Shown one piece after another: positions 44,506-56,892 of a DNA stretch of 64,000 nucleotides. The position numbers and the translations under genes were made by a program. The DNA comes from Udeniomyces pyricola (taxonomy: Eukaryota > Basidiomycota > Tremellomycetes > Cystofilobasidiales > Mrakiaceae): the NCBI GenBank assembly GCA_039545295.1, contig BCIK01000011.1, positions 724,853 through 788,852 of the forward strand, read 5' to 3'. Under the pieces are notes generated by a model, which saw only the letters and a program-made list of their open reading frames with translations, was not told the origin of the DNA and ran no database searches. How positions within the stretch are numbered: position 1 is the stretch's first letter; each line of letters starts with the position of its first letter.

Positions 44506-44849
44506 GCATGGGAGTTGAGTGACGGGTTCTGGAAGGTCACTGCCGAGTTACGGGGACGATGATCATGACGATCTGAACCAAGGGCAGCTGGCCAACGGGC
44601 AACAGCTGTATGCCGGGCGAGGAGGCGTATGATCGATCATCATCACGAGAGACCGGCCGGAGGGCACAGCTTTCGGGCATCTCTGCCAAGCCTCGGCGAG
44701 TTTCTTAGATAACTCAGGATAAATGCAGTTTAGTTCTCTCCCCAATTTCTTCTACATTCAATTTAAGCCTGCATCTCCACCGGCAATTCTCCGCTTACCA
44801 CCACCACCGCCCCCTTTCTTTGTTCCCCCTGTCTACTTCCCACCCTTCG
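44506..44849. promoter_or_regulatory. Divergent promoter, AcpS and Ca2+/H+ antiporter genes
   Basis: About 345 bp between divergent starts. No specific motif was recognised. The antiporter side (44765-44849) is C-rich, as for a 5' UTR. Confidence 0.5.
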
Positions 44850-47800
44850 ATGAATACAACCTCGCCCATCTTTGCCAACAAGCCCAACATTCCCATTCCC
44901 TCCGACGACCCTTCCCCTGCCGAGGACGAGCCCGATATACGACCGCCCTCGAATAATCATACTCACCATCAGCCATCGTCTCACCATCAAGATGAACACC
45001 ACAATACCCACCCTCGCCTCCAATCGCCGGATCAGTCTCGGGCCGTTGACGAACCCGACGAGAAAGACGATGTCGACGTTGCCGTTGACGTGACTTCCGT
45101 CCGGGAGAGTGAGAAGCCGCAGCCAACGTCTGCTGTCTTCAACAAGGTGAGCTTATCGTTTTGATCGGCCTGATACGGAACGAGCAAGAGGAGAGAGCAT
45201 GCAGATATGAGAAGCGAGGAGACGAGCGAGAGGGGAGTGGGTGGCGGATGCTGTGTAGCAGCGATGGTGAGACGGTGGTGGAGAAGGCGAATGTCTTGGC
45301 GGCCTGAACCTCCCTCTGACGCGATTGTTTTTTCTTTCTTTAATTTTTTAGCTCCTCGGTGGCCTCCAACTATACGAGAGAAACACCAAACATGCTCAAG
45401 TTAGCCTCCCGATCGTCTTCGACATACTGACTCTGCTTTGATCTTGATACTGATGTCGTCCCTTCTCCTCTTGTTTGACAATCACAGAGCGATCCTGCCG
45501 TCGGCGTAAAGCGAGGTGAGTTCCACATGGGCTAATTAATGCCTGCTCTCTGGCTTATCTTTTTCCTCCCTTCCATAACAAGCAATCTCTTGGCTAATCG
45601 TGTCCCCGCGTGCTGCTTTCCTTTCTTGCCTGGTTCTTCCTTCCTTCTTGCGGCTGTCTCCGGTTCATAGAGGAACCTACGTTTGCCTCACGACCTGGCT
45701 CTATACGCAATGTCGTCAAGCGAGCGCCGACTGCTCCACATGCGTCAACGACGTTCAAGTTGCCCTTCGGTGAGTGTGTGGCCTCTCGAGGCTCACTAAG
45801 GCATTCATCGAACAGCCTCCAACTGACTGATCTCTCCAAACCTCTGTAGGCGAAGGCCCATCTGTCGGCCCGACGCCCGTTCAGCCGTTCAACAATGGCG
45901 ACCAGATGTCTGCGCCCCGCCCGCCTCTTAAAGACATCCTTTTCAAAAATAACAAGAAGCTCGCTAGCGATGAGCGACTTACCTGGCCCGTTGCTGGCTT
46001 GAATGTTATCAAGGCGAGCTGGCTCAACGTCATGGTCGTGTTCATCCCCGTCTCATGGGCCCTGCACTTTTCAGGAGCGTCCGAGACGCTCGTCTTTGTC
46101 TTCTCCTTCCTCGCCATCGTTCCGCTCGCCTCACTCCTTGGATTCGGGACTGAGCAAGTCGCCCTCCGGGTCGGAGACAGTCTGGGAGGGTGAGTTACCC
46201 TGCAATGATCTTGTAAAAACGATGCGATATGCTTCTTTTTTTCTGACCAGCCTTTCTCACCTTCTCATCTTATGTCCCCCGTTTGTGTCTTATCCCTCGT
46301 AGATTGCTCAATGCTACCTTTGGCAATGCTGTCGAGCTGATCATCTCGATTCTTGCTCTCGTCAAGGGTGAAATTGACATTGTCCAGTCTTCGTACGTTT
46401 GCGTCTAAATGGCTCAATGGTTTGCACCCTCCTTACCTCCCGCTAACAGACTTGCCTTGTTTCTTCTACCGCAGGATGATTGGATCCATCTTGTCCAATA
46501 CCTTGCTCGTTCTCGGCATGTGCTTGTAAGTTTTTCGTGTTCTTGTCCAGGATTTGTACTTGAAGTTTTATGTGTCTGACACCTTCTGCCTCCACCCTCT
46601 CCAAGCTTCGCTGGTGGTTTGAGATTCCACGAGCAAGGCTACGGCATCAGGGCCGCTCAGCAAAACATCTCTCTTCTTGGTATCACCGTGGCTGCCATCA
46701 CTCTTCCTTTGGTAAGTCGTCACATTTCCGCCCAGCCAAGTCAAACAAGTCGATCTCTGTTTGCTGACTGCCCTGTTGCTCTGACCTCGATATATGCAGG
46801 CGTTCCATGCCGCCTACGGAGCTGACTCATTCGAAAACCCTGAAGGCGTCGAGTTGGCCAACCTTCTGTCCATCTCCCGAGGTATCGCTGTCATGCTTCT
46901 CTTTGTCTACGTGTGAGTATCCAATACCTTTTGTCCTGTTTTTGTGATATTTCCTGCTACTGGGCAGAGCTGAACTTAGGGTTCTTGTTTGCGCCTTGAT
47001 ACAGTGGATATCTCATTTTCCAGCTTTACACCCATGCCTATCTCTTCAAGACGGTGACCCCTTACCAACGTCGACGACTCGAGGAGAATGAATCCGACAT
47101 CGTCTCTCCGCCAGGTTCTCATGTCTTTCCTCGACCTCATTGGATTCCCTCGCTCGGCGGCTCGTCCTCTTCTTCGTCCTCCACTCGGACTCGAAGGAGT
47201 AGTCTTGGCACGACCGCTCACGCTGTCGTAGGCGAAGATGGCATTGAACGCATGACTACACGCCAATCCGACTTGAGCAGCATCGCCAGTGAGGACGAAG
47301 AGGAAGAGCTCGAGGTCCCTAAGCTCACAGCCATTCAAGCTATCTTGTTGCTCGTTGTGGTGACCGTGCTGACTGGATTGACGGTACGTCTTTGATCGCG
47401 TTCCTACGAGTTGAAACAGATCGATCGTGACGAGACCTCAATATTCAATCGCTGACTGGCTGTTTGTTTTTCCGCCTCCATCTGTAGGCCGAGTGGCTCA
47501 TTGACTCCATCGACGGCATGACATCGACTGGCCACGTCTCGCGGGAGTTTGTTGCCCTCATTCTTCTGCCTCTTGTCGGAAACGCCGCCGAACACGTCAC
47601 AGCTGGTGAGTTCTCACCATATACACCAGGTCCGGGTTTAAAGCGTTCTAGTCTGTGAGATGTGATACTGACGGTCTCCGTACGGTATCTGCTTTGTCTT
47701 CGTTCGTGACAGTCGTCGTTTCGATCAAGGACAAGATCGATCTCTCCCTTTCCATCGCCGTCGGCTCGAGCTTGCAGATCGCTCTTTTCGTCATCCCGTT

Positions 47801-48283
47801 CCTGGTGTTGTTGGCATGGTGCATCGGCCAACCGTTGACCCTCAAGTTTGATCTGTTCGAAACAATCTGCCTTTTCTTGACGATTCTCATTGTCAATTGG
47901 GCAATCCAAGATGGTACGTTTGACTTTAATTTTTTTTTCTTCGTGAAACGGTCTGGGGTTATTTGCCAATGCGTGTGATTGGTGGAGTACTGACGATGGT
48001 ATTTTGGTCTCACTCTGCTTTTTTCTTTAGGACGTTCCAATTGGAACGAGGGCTTGATTCTCATGGTCTGCTACGCCATCATCGCGCTTGTTACATGGGT
48101 CAGCGATCCTTTCATTCATTTTCCCGATCAGACTTATCATCACCGTCACTTGATCCCTGTCCTGACATTCTTCCTTCTGTGTCTCCCTCCCTTCCCCTCC
48201 TTCTTCTTCGTGTGCGTTCACAGTACTACCCTGGCCAAGCCGCTATTGCTGCCATGCAAGGTTCTAATCCTATCGTCGCTTGA
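44850..48283 (+). CDS. VCX1: Vacuolar Ca2+/H+ antiporter (VCX1/CAX family)
   Basis: Exchanges cytosolic Ca2+ for vacuolar H+. Starts [20 protein letters not shown] at 44850. The first several small exons encode a long hydrophilic N-terminal tail rich in His/Asp/Pro that may be autoinhibitory or metal-sensing. The transporter core begins near [20 protein letters not shown]. The two CAX ion-selectivity repeats are present: [19 protein letters not shown] and [19 protein letters not shown]. Eleven or so hydrophobic segments are seen. The central cytosolic loop (about 47050-47330) carries a Ser run and an acidic stretch [11 protein letters not shown], the usual acidic motif between the halves. The C-terminus is [13 protein letters not shown] at 48283. 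About eleven exons. Closest by design to basidiomycete Vcx1. Confidence 0.9.
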
Positions 48284-49221
48284 GGAAAATCATAATTTTC
48301 TCATGAATCTTCACCGACTGCGCGCCCCTTTCTCCCCCCCCTCCCCTCCTTTCCCCGGCTGTATCGCCCTCTTTATCCTATCCCCAATTGTCTCACTTGG
48401 TTTTTTTTTCTTTGCTCGGCTCTGGGAGATCCTGTGTATACATATGCGTTTTGCTCGAATTTGTACATTTAACAATAGGTCGAGAAATAGTCGAACAGGC
48501 ATATCGAAAGGACGCAATATCAATGACCAATCGGAAGAGAAGGGGTGACTGCCAGGCATGTTCATAGTCGACTACCTACTACGTACGTAGGGATCATTCA
48601 ATGAGATTGATAGAGAGAGAAGAAGAAAAAAAAAAGGATTGGCAGAATAAGTGAAGGAAGGACCCTGGAGCCGAAGAGTGAAACGTTCATTTATATGAGG
48701 GATTGGTCGATGATGATGATGATGATGATTTGGATTGAAAAGTCTGCTGCGCGCGGCATGAGAAGCTGAAGCGATGATGATAAGTAGTAGTACGTTCCGA
48801 GGATCGTGAGAAGACTTGCCCCCCCCCCCCCCCAAGAAATGAAATGAAAAGAGAGCGAAAAGACAGGAATGGACGAAGGAGAAGAAATAACGGAGCAGAG
48901 AAAGGTTTTTTTTTTTTTTTAAAAAAAAAGAAGAAATAGAGACAAACAAAAAAAAAACCCCGGAAATAGAAGAAGAAAAAGAAGAAGAAGAGAAAGAGAA
49001 AGAAGGAGAGTATTGTGAGCAGAACTAGCTAGCTAGCTAGCTGTTATATAATGATTATGTGATGTGAAACTTGAGGACCTTGACCTGTCCCACACAAAGG
49101 TGTGACATGATGATACCATGAGGATGATGGTCTTTTTGACTTTCCCTACGATGATCCCACACTTTCCTTCTCTCAAGCCTTGCATCAAACGAAACCAAAA
49201 ACCCATCGTGGTCGGGTATGA
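48284..49221. other. Convergent 3' region with low-complexity tracts
   Basis: About 940 bp between VCX1 (+) and the large acidic protein gene (-). It contains (GAT)n near 48710-48728, a 14-bp poly-C (48821-48834), T and A runs near 48906-48930, long GAAGAA stretches (48960-49010), and a palindromic AGCTAGCTAGCTAGCTAGCT at 49025-49042. No gene is supported. Confidence 0.6.
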
Positions 49222-52200
49222 TTACTCCCGGCTCAACTGTTGTGTCGTCGTCGTCGTCGTCGTCGGCGGCGGCGGCGGAGGCATCCTGATCATGCCCATG
49301 ATACCCCCACCTTCCTCGAAGCTCTTCACGAGATCCCCGACACTCTTCTTCTTCCTCCCACCTCCCCCCCTGGCACCTTGGTTTTTGGCGGTTGGGATCC
49401 CGATGGGCCTTGTATGGGTGATTGGAGTCGAGGAGGTAGAGGGTGGAGGGAGGGGATGGTTCGAAGGAGGAGGAAGGGAAGGAGGAGCTGGAAGACCCGT
49501 AGATGATCGAGGTGGGTCTTGGAACAGAGGGGTCGAAGTCGAAGTAGAAGAAGAGGCAGCAGGACGAGCAGGTCGGGTTGGAAACGATAGAGGTTTGGAG
49601 GAGGAAGGGATGGTGGACTGTGTATTGGTGGGACGACGTCGAGGGAGAAGAGATGGGATTGGGGTCTGAGTGGTGGTGGAAGGGATGGAGGTGGAGGTGG
49701 TGGTTGATGATATGATCGTGGATGGACGGGAAGTTGAGAGGTTGGAAGATCGGGTTACGGCAGATGGGGTTGATGTTGGGAGAGTCGTCGAGATGTCATG
49801 AGTTGAAGACAGAGGTCGAACGGGGGTAGGGAGGGAAAGCGTAAAGGACCCTGGATGGATCTCAACGGCTGAATCATCGGGTTGTTGTTGTTCTTGAGGC
49901 CGCCTTACCTGCCGTGTTACATGTTCCTGACTGGGACGTCCATCATCGTCTTGGCTGGTTTCGTTGAAGTCTGCAACAACGGGTGCATCTAGGTATCCTG
50001 AGTCGACCTTGCTTCCTCCATTCCCAAACCAACCCCCAAAAAACGTCGCAATCGACCCAACAATCCCATGCCCGCTCTTCTCTCCTTTCGCAATCTTCTT
50101 CTTCCCGTCAGTCCCTTTGCTCATCGTACTCCGAGCCGCCGCTGAGGTTGACGCGAGTGCAGAAGAAGGAGCTTTATGCGGACTGCTCAAGGTGAGGGAC
50201 TGGCCGAGGTGGGATCGACGTTTCTTGAAGTTCCCTCGAGAGCCGACAAGAGAGGAAGAAGTTGGGTGTTTGCGAGGATGGGAAGGATATGACCTCGAGC
50301 TGAAGGATGCATGAGAGCGGTTCGCGTCATTGAGTCGGCGTTGCAGAATGGACGAAATTCGGGTGAGGATCTTAGATCTGTTGAGAAAAGAAATGGGGGG
50401 GGGGGGATGACGAGTGTTCAAGATGACACGCAAAGAAGTGAAGAGAGCAAAGTTCAGGAGGGCACCAAAGCCAGATACCAAAGTCAGATACGTGGCCGGT
50501 GAGTGCTATGATGACGATATAAGATGACTGGAGTGACTAGGAATCAAGAACGTACTTTGACCACTCCTCCACCAAATCATCCTGTTCGAGCTTGACCTCC
50601 TTCAGAAACCTTGCCACAACTTTCTCCTCATCGACTTGGTCTACCCCTTTGCCTTTACTGTCGAGGCACGCCATGAGACACCTCCAATCCTGCGGTCCCC
50701 AAGCCCGATCTGCCGTCTTCTTCTTGAGATGTTGACGCGACCTCGCCGTTGGCTGCGCCCGCGTTCTCGTCTGTTCGGCAGCAGAGGTGTCTCGGCCGCC
50801 AAAGGAGAGGGAGGTATTACTCTGGTTGAAACTTCCTGGAATGGGCAACTCCTCTCCTTCTTCTTCCTCCTCATCGTCTTCTTCGTCTTCCTCACCCTCC
50901 TCATACCCGGAACGACGCGTGATGTCCATCATGAATGTGTCTCCGATGACTTGAGCCTCCACAGCGATCTCTTGTTCAGCTTCCATGAGAAGCTCTGGAG
51001 CGGAGAGCATCGAGACCTCTGCGTCGGTGAAGAAGGAGAGAGCATGGCCAGTGGAAGAACGTCGACGACGGCGGGAACGGGAGGTTTGGTTGAAAGCGTG
51101 GGAGGAGGTGATGGAGGTGTTGGATCGATTGGACGAAGATGGTCGGGGAGGAGGAGGAAGGGATGGATCATGCTCAATGTAATCGTGGAACTGTCACAAG
51201 CCAATGCACCGGTCAGGACGAGAAGAAGTAGGAGGGTAAGCTTAGCAAAACGAGACAAACCCTGACAGTCCACAAATGCAGTCTCCCTTTTTGGGAATGA
51301 TGCAACGCTGAAACTGACCATTTTGAGAAACGCCGTCGCTCTCGCCGCTTCCCGCGGATTGTTACTCGTGATTTTGATATACGTTTCGGCCTCCTCCTCA
51401 TCATCCTCACCGTTCCCCCTATCGCTGCCACTCGAGCCCGTCGTGATCTCGGCCTCGATCCTCGTCCCTCGACGTTGGATACCCGAGGCTTCATCGCTCT
51501 GTCTGCGCTGTATAGCACGGTCGAGAAGGTCCTGCTTAGCTTGGGCGCTTGGATGGATAGTCGGGTAGAGGCTCGAGGTAGTTGCTTGAGAGGTGATGGC
51601 TTCACGATGATGAGTATCTGAGTCCGAGGCGCTGAAGTCTTGGTCAATACGATGGATGTTGGACGAAGATTGCGAAGTGACGGTAGTGGGGATTGCGGTG
51701 GAGTTAGCAAAAACCAGGGCCGGAAGGGATGTATGAATGTCGGTGGACTTTACGGCAGAAGCGGATGTCGAATTGGAGATGGGTGTCGAGCTCATAGGCT
51801 GAAATTTGGGGTTGAGCCTGGAGCCTCCCGCACTCTTGCCTCCAACAGCGCTTCGAACGGCTGCAAGGGGTGATCCGAAGCCGTTGCTTCGCTCAAGGGC
51901 ACCAAGTCGTTGAGCCGCAGCGGCTCGACCTCGTGGAGCTAACGGGTGAGGCGAGCTCGTCGTAGGAAGATGGGGGGGATCAAGCGATTGGTGAGGGTCA
52001 AGAAGAAACGAAATCGACGTGTTGCCTTCTCCATCAGGATGGAACGTATCGTTGAGATCGACAATGAAGTCTCGTGGATTGTGGAAGAAGGAGGTCGAAT
52101 TGGCGATAAGTTCCGAGTCCGAGTCGTCTGCATCGGATGCAACGTCGTCGTCTTGTCCGAGATCGAACGAGGCGTCAATGTCCGAGAGCGAGGATGAGGT

Positions 52201-55200
52201 TGATTGAGTGGGAGAGCCAGGGGCAGAGTTAGAGATGGTGTGTGGAATAGGTGAAGGATGGACGTCATGGATAGGCAGAGCTTGAGAGGGTGATCGGCCA
52301 GGGGGAGCAGCTTCGAGAGGATCAAACTCCCTTTCGGCCTCGTCGCTTGCAAAGGACGCATCGTCGTCATCGCTGTAGAGGTCGGAGTTAGGCTTGTCGT
52401 TGGTGTAGACCTCTTCGTCGATGACTTCCTCGACTTGACCGTCTTGATCCCCCGTGGAAGAGGCTTCAACGACACCGCCCGTCTCCTCCTCGACGAAGGA
52501 CCGCTCTTCTTGGTCCTCAGCCTCTTCCACCTCGTAAGTCGAGAGCTCCTGAGCATACTCCTCCCGTGACGGCAGTTCTTGAACAGCAATTAGGTGGTGA
52601 TGATGTTGATGGTGTACAAGGTGTGGGGGAGGGGAGTACGCAGGGGTCGTCGTTCGGTGCTGGTGTGCTGGTTCCAACTGCTGCGCCTGCTCGGATTCTT
52701 CCTTGACGTCCTCCGACCTAGGCTCTTCTTGCTCATTCAGACTGCCTACGAATTGTTCTCCTGCATCTGCAAGTTCGTCAGCAAGGGATTTGTGTTCTAA
52801 ATCGGTGACGAAAGATTCTTCCACGTGATGTTCGTCCCGCGACCTTTCTTCTTCCTCGACAGGCTGAGCTTGTACACTCTCTCCCTCTTGAACCGACCCC
52901 ACCTCCTGCTCCTCTTCTTCCAAAGATCCATCACTTTCCAGCCCCTCCTGGGCCGCTGGTTCCTCATCTTCTTCCTCGGACGAGGACCCAGTATGGTTCA
53001 AAGCGGAGAAGGCTATCGCCTCTCGAATCGCATCCCCTTCCTGTTCCTCCCCTGGCTCCGTGGTTGTCATATTCAAAGACATTGCTTCCTCCTTGGCTGA
53101 AAGAGCCGAATCTGCGTGTTCGACGTCTGATTCATGGTAGTCGCTGAGGAGTGAAGAAGTACGAAGAGGGAGAGCATCGAGTAACGGAGGTTCAAATTGG
53201 TTATGAGCCGATTCGTCGAAACGGTCGTCGGACATAAGCTGATCGTTAGATGAGTGTCGGGTAGAAGGACTGAGGGAAAGACGATTCGGTGCAACATCGA
53301 CGGGGTGGCAGGAACGAGGGGATCGGGAATCGAGTGAAAGGGTAGGCTCGACGTCATCGTGGACCGCGTGGGGGTCGATAGAGAGAGAATCTTCATTCAG
53401 TTGGGAGTTGTCCACAGTCAATGTGGATATGTCGGTGGGGTTATCGAGCATCGAAGCGTCTGCTGCATCGTCCGTTGTGTACATGTCTTCTTCTTCTTCC
53501 TCTTCCTCATCGATCCCACGTTCTAGCGAGCCTTCGTTGCCCTCTTTAACAACGTCTTCTTCCTCCACAAAGACATCAGCGACGAAACTCGATTCGGCGG
53601 TATCGTCCTCGACACTGTAAGGCTCGTCCTCGTCTTCCACCTCCGTCTCATCATGCGTGCCCATGCTCGGGCCAATGCCTTCTTCTTCCTTCACTTCCTC
53701 CTCGTCCTCCACCTCCTGATCCAATGCCACTCCTGCAACTTTGATCTCCTCCCCATCGCCCTCAAAGTTTTCTTCCACGACTTCCAAGGCCCTATCCGGT
53801 AGGTCTTCGTCCGCCTCTCCCATCCCTTCCTCCTCTTCCACCCACTCTCCATGTTCTTCATCAACACTATCTGGGCTCAAACTGCTCCTCATCCTCCTTG
53901 CCCAGCCCATTCCATTTCCTTCTTCATCCTTCCCATCTTCTCCCTCCTGCTCCGCTTCCTGATCACCCATTCCTCCGTCCCAAAACTCATCACTCATCGT
54001 CCTGCGACGTTTCTCCTCCTCTCTCTCCGCACGTTCCTCTCGATCTGCCTCGGACCCCGAGTACGATTCCGGTGTGGGACCCTTGACGAACGTGTAAGGC
54101 GTCATTGGCGGGGCTGGAGTTTGCGCAGCGACCGCCTCATGAATCGTGACGGTAGTCGAGGCACGAAGGTAAGGTGGTAGGGCAGAGCGCGTCGTGGAAG
54201 CAGGAGGGAGAGGAAGGTTGTGGAGAGGCGTGAATGAAGATGCGCCCGTGGAGCTCTGAGATAGTCGACCGATGAGAGGCGTAGCGTTTGCAGTCGCTGA
54301 ATCAGAAGGGGGTGACTGGTATGTCGTTTGACGGGTACTCGTCGTGGCGACGGCTCGAGATAGAGGACGATGAAGCGGGTAGAACTTCGGGACCGGGCTC
54401 TCCTGGTGGTCGCTAATCTGAGGGGACGTCGACCGAGAGGACAACCGGATTGCGTTCTGGCGATGGTTATGGTGAAAGTGAAAGGAAGCGTCTGGGTCGT
54501 CCTCATCATTGTGATTGTGGTCGTACTCCTCTCGCCTTCCGTTCTCGTCATCTTCATGGACCGAACCAGACGGTTTCACCACGGGACTCTCATCCATGAG
54601 ATCGACTTCTGGTTCCTCGACATCCATGCCAAGCTCAATCGCTTCCTCAGCCGAGTTTTCCTCATCCTTGATCTCGTCTGTCTGCACAGCGAGCAATCCC
54701 AACTCGTCCTCCTCTTCGGTGATCATCAAGCCTTCCGTTCCATCTCCATCATCCCATGGAACAAGCCTCCTCTTGCCGACGAGCAGAATTGGATCGTCTC
54801 CGGGACTTCTGGGGGGTGGAGGCGAGTGAGGAGACGTGACGGACCCATGAAGGACGCTGTCGGGCACGAGCGAGAGCGCGCGAGGTACCGGCGCCGACTT
54901 GCGTCGTGAAGCGAGAGATGATACTGAAGTCGATTGAGAGAGCGAGGTCTTTTTGTGTCGGATAGGACGATCCGTTTTAGGTGCTTGACGGATAGCTGAG
55001 GACCCTGCAAGGGGGGTAGAGACGTTCTGGTGATGAGCTGGAGAGGGAAGGCGAACAGATCGACGAGGCTGTTTGCGAGCTTTGGGGTTGGGACTCGGTG
55101 CGATTGTGGATGGTTGAGATGACGTAGAAGCAGTAGGAGCCAGTTGGATTGAGACGGTTCGTTTGCGCGTTCGGGAGAGGACAGTACGAGCAGGCGACAT

Positions 55201-56012
55201 GGGGGGCATCGAGGTGCGACCAGTCGAGGTCGAGGCAGTGGTGTAGGATGATTGCGAACCAGATGCTTTAGCCGGCAGGGATGGAGCCCGTCTAGATGTC
55301 TTGGAACGCGTTTGAGAGTAAGTTGGAAGACTATTTCGGTCGCGAGCTGGCACCGGTTGCGACAGAGGCGAAGCGAGGCGCACGGTCTTGATCGTGTACA
55401 ATCAGGGGAGGCAGACGAAGTAGACGAACAAGCCAAAATGGGGTATCATCAGCAGTTGATGGGTATCTCGTTGTAAGACACTTGACTGCAGATTGTTTCC
55501 AACCATACCTTGGTCCCGTGGTTCTCTTCTCGCGCATCAGTTTGGCTTTGGTGCAGTTCGAGCATCCTCGTGTCCGCGGGGTCGTCGTCCGCATGTCCCT
55601 CCTGTCCTTGGCTGTTTGGAGGGGTAGCGATGCGCGACCGAGTGAATCGAGTCGATTTCTGCATGGATTTGGATAAATACAGTGCAGATGATGTCGGAGG
55701 ACTTGTCGCGTCGATAGGGTTGCTGGGTAGCGAAGAGGGCGGAGGGGAAGGAAGGTGATAGGGTTGATGGGAGTTGACGTTAGCGGAAGAAGGGTTGAGA
55801 CTGAGGGGTTGAGGTCTTTTGCTGAGAGATGTCGTCTGCTTGAGCGGATTTACTGAGCTTGAGAAGTTGGAGGTGTCTGAAAGAGTATCTGGGGAGGAAG
55901 CGACTAGTGGAGGAGAAGCGAGACGCGAACTCGGAGATGCCGAGGTGGTTGGGCGCGCGGTCGTCGTGTTGAGGTCGTACACGCTAGTCGGATCAGAGAT
56001 CTGCCTAGCCAT
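49222..56012 (-). CDS. Very large acidic disordered protein, function unknown
   Basis: Four exons, about 2,100 residues. Exon 1 starts MARQISDPTSVYDLNTTTAR at 56012 and ends near 55509. Exon 2 (about 55391-51320) is one 4-kb open frame. Exon 3 is about 51190-50552. Exon 4 (about 50378-49222) joins by AA|A to read EEWSK-SKILTRISSILQRRLND. The N-terminal quarter is basic with RKQPRRSVRLPSPAHH. The middle is extremely Glu/Asp-rich with many EEEDE runs. A short ordered patch, NPREAARATAFLKM-FHDYIE, spans the exon 2-3 junction. A second module, DRAWGPQDWRCLMACLDS with VVARFLKEVKL, precedes the exon 3-4 junction. The tail is Pro/Ser/Thr-rich and ends in polyproline plus polythreonine. Charge pattern suggests a nuclear or chromatin scaffold, but this is a guess; I recognise no family. 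Confidence 0.7.
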
Positions 56013-56892
56013 CAAAGGAGGGGAGGGATTGCTCAGAGTTGCCCGTTTCGCTTATCGATTGGAGTGGACGCGTAGAAGGCGGCGAAGAGTCAGATAGCGC
56101 CAGTGAGATTGATGCTGGTCAAGTGAAGGCGCGGAGTACGAGTCTGCACTACTTTGTTGTTGACGCTTGGTCGGTGCGAACGAAATCGACGTGAATCTCG
56201 ACGCCACGACGCGCTCACATTGGCTCACAGAGATCATCTCGTCGTGTTTTCTCTTTTCTTTCTCTTCGACGCGTCGCGGGGCGATCGACGACTGGCGACT
56301 GGCCACCGCAAGGTCAACTAACCTGATCACACACATGCCAAGCTTCAGCAATTTGATCTCCCGACCTCTCGCTGCGTTTGAATGATGATTCGATGAGTCG
56401 ACGAGTGCTCAGATTTTACGTTATTAGTGTTATACCACGTCACACATCCAACTGAAGCAGGACGGCTGACAACAGCATGGTGATTATGACTGACGGCGAG
56501 TTACACTACGATCTATATTTAGCTAGCTTACAGTTCGTTACAGCTATAATATATAATATATAATATATGATATATAATATATAATATATAATATATAATA
56601 GCTACTAAGCTGGTTGAGCCAGGAAATTCAAATGTTCAATGTCGAAGCCGTAGTGTCCGGTTCGCCGATCGACGTCATATTGATCGATGATGCATGTGGT
56701 GGAGTCGCCGAGCAAAAGTCCAGCGCCGAGCCGAGACTGTGCACTCTGGCCGAGAGCTTGTTAGATTGGACGAAGCTCCCCTTGGACTGTTTTCCAGCCT
56801 GACTGATAGTCAATAAATCGCCATCCACTCTTTTCACCATCTGCCTTTGCTCTCGTACATATCCATAGCCTATCCAAAGGCCCTTGCCCCTC
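56013..56892. promoter_or_regulatory. Divergent promoter, acidic-protein and PNS1 genes
   Basis: About 880 bp between divergent ATGs. A 65-bp AT-rich palindrome (56540-56604) lies within it. No further gene is supported. Confidence 0.5.
56540..56604. repeat. AT-only inverted repeat flanked by AGCTAT/ATAGCT
   Basis: Begins CAGCTATAATATATAATAT and ends ATATATAATAGCTAC, so the outer arms AGCTAT and ATAGCT are exact complements and the interior is (TATAA)n-like. It is similar in kind and position (divergent promoter) to the block at 6156-6233. Confidence 0.78.

Noticed and set aside
50641..55436. Several long plus- and minus-frame readings across the large acidic gene.
   Set aside because: They are shadows of Glu/Asp-rich codons (GAA/GAG read as Ser/Leu/Phe on the other strand).
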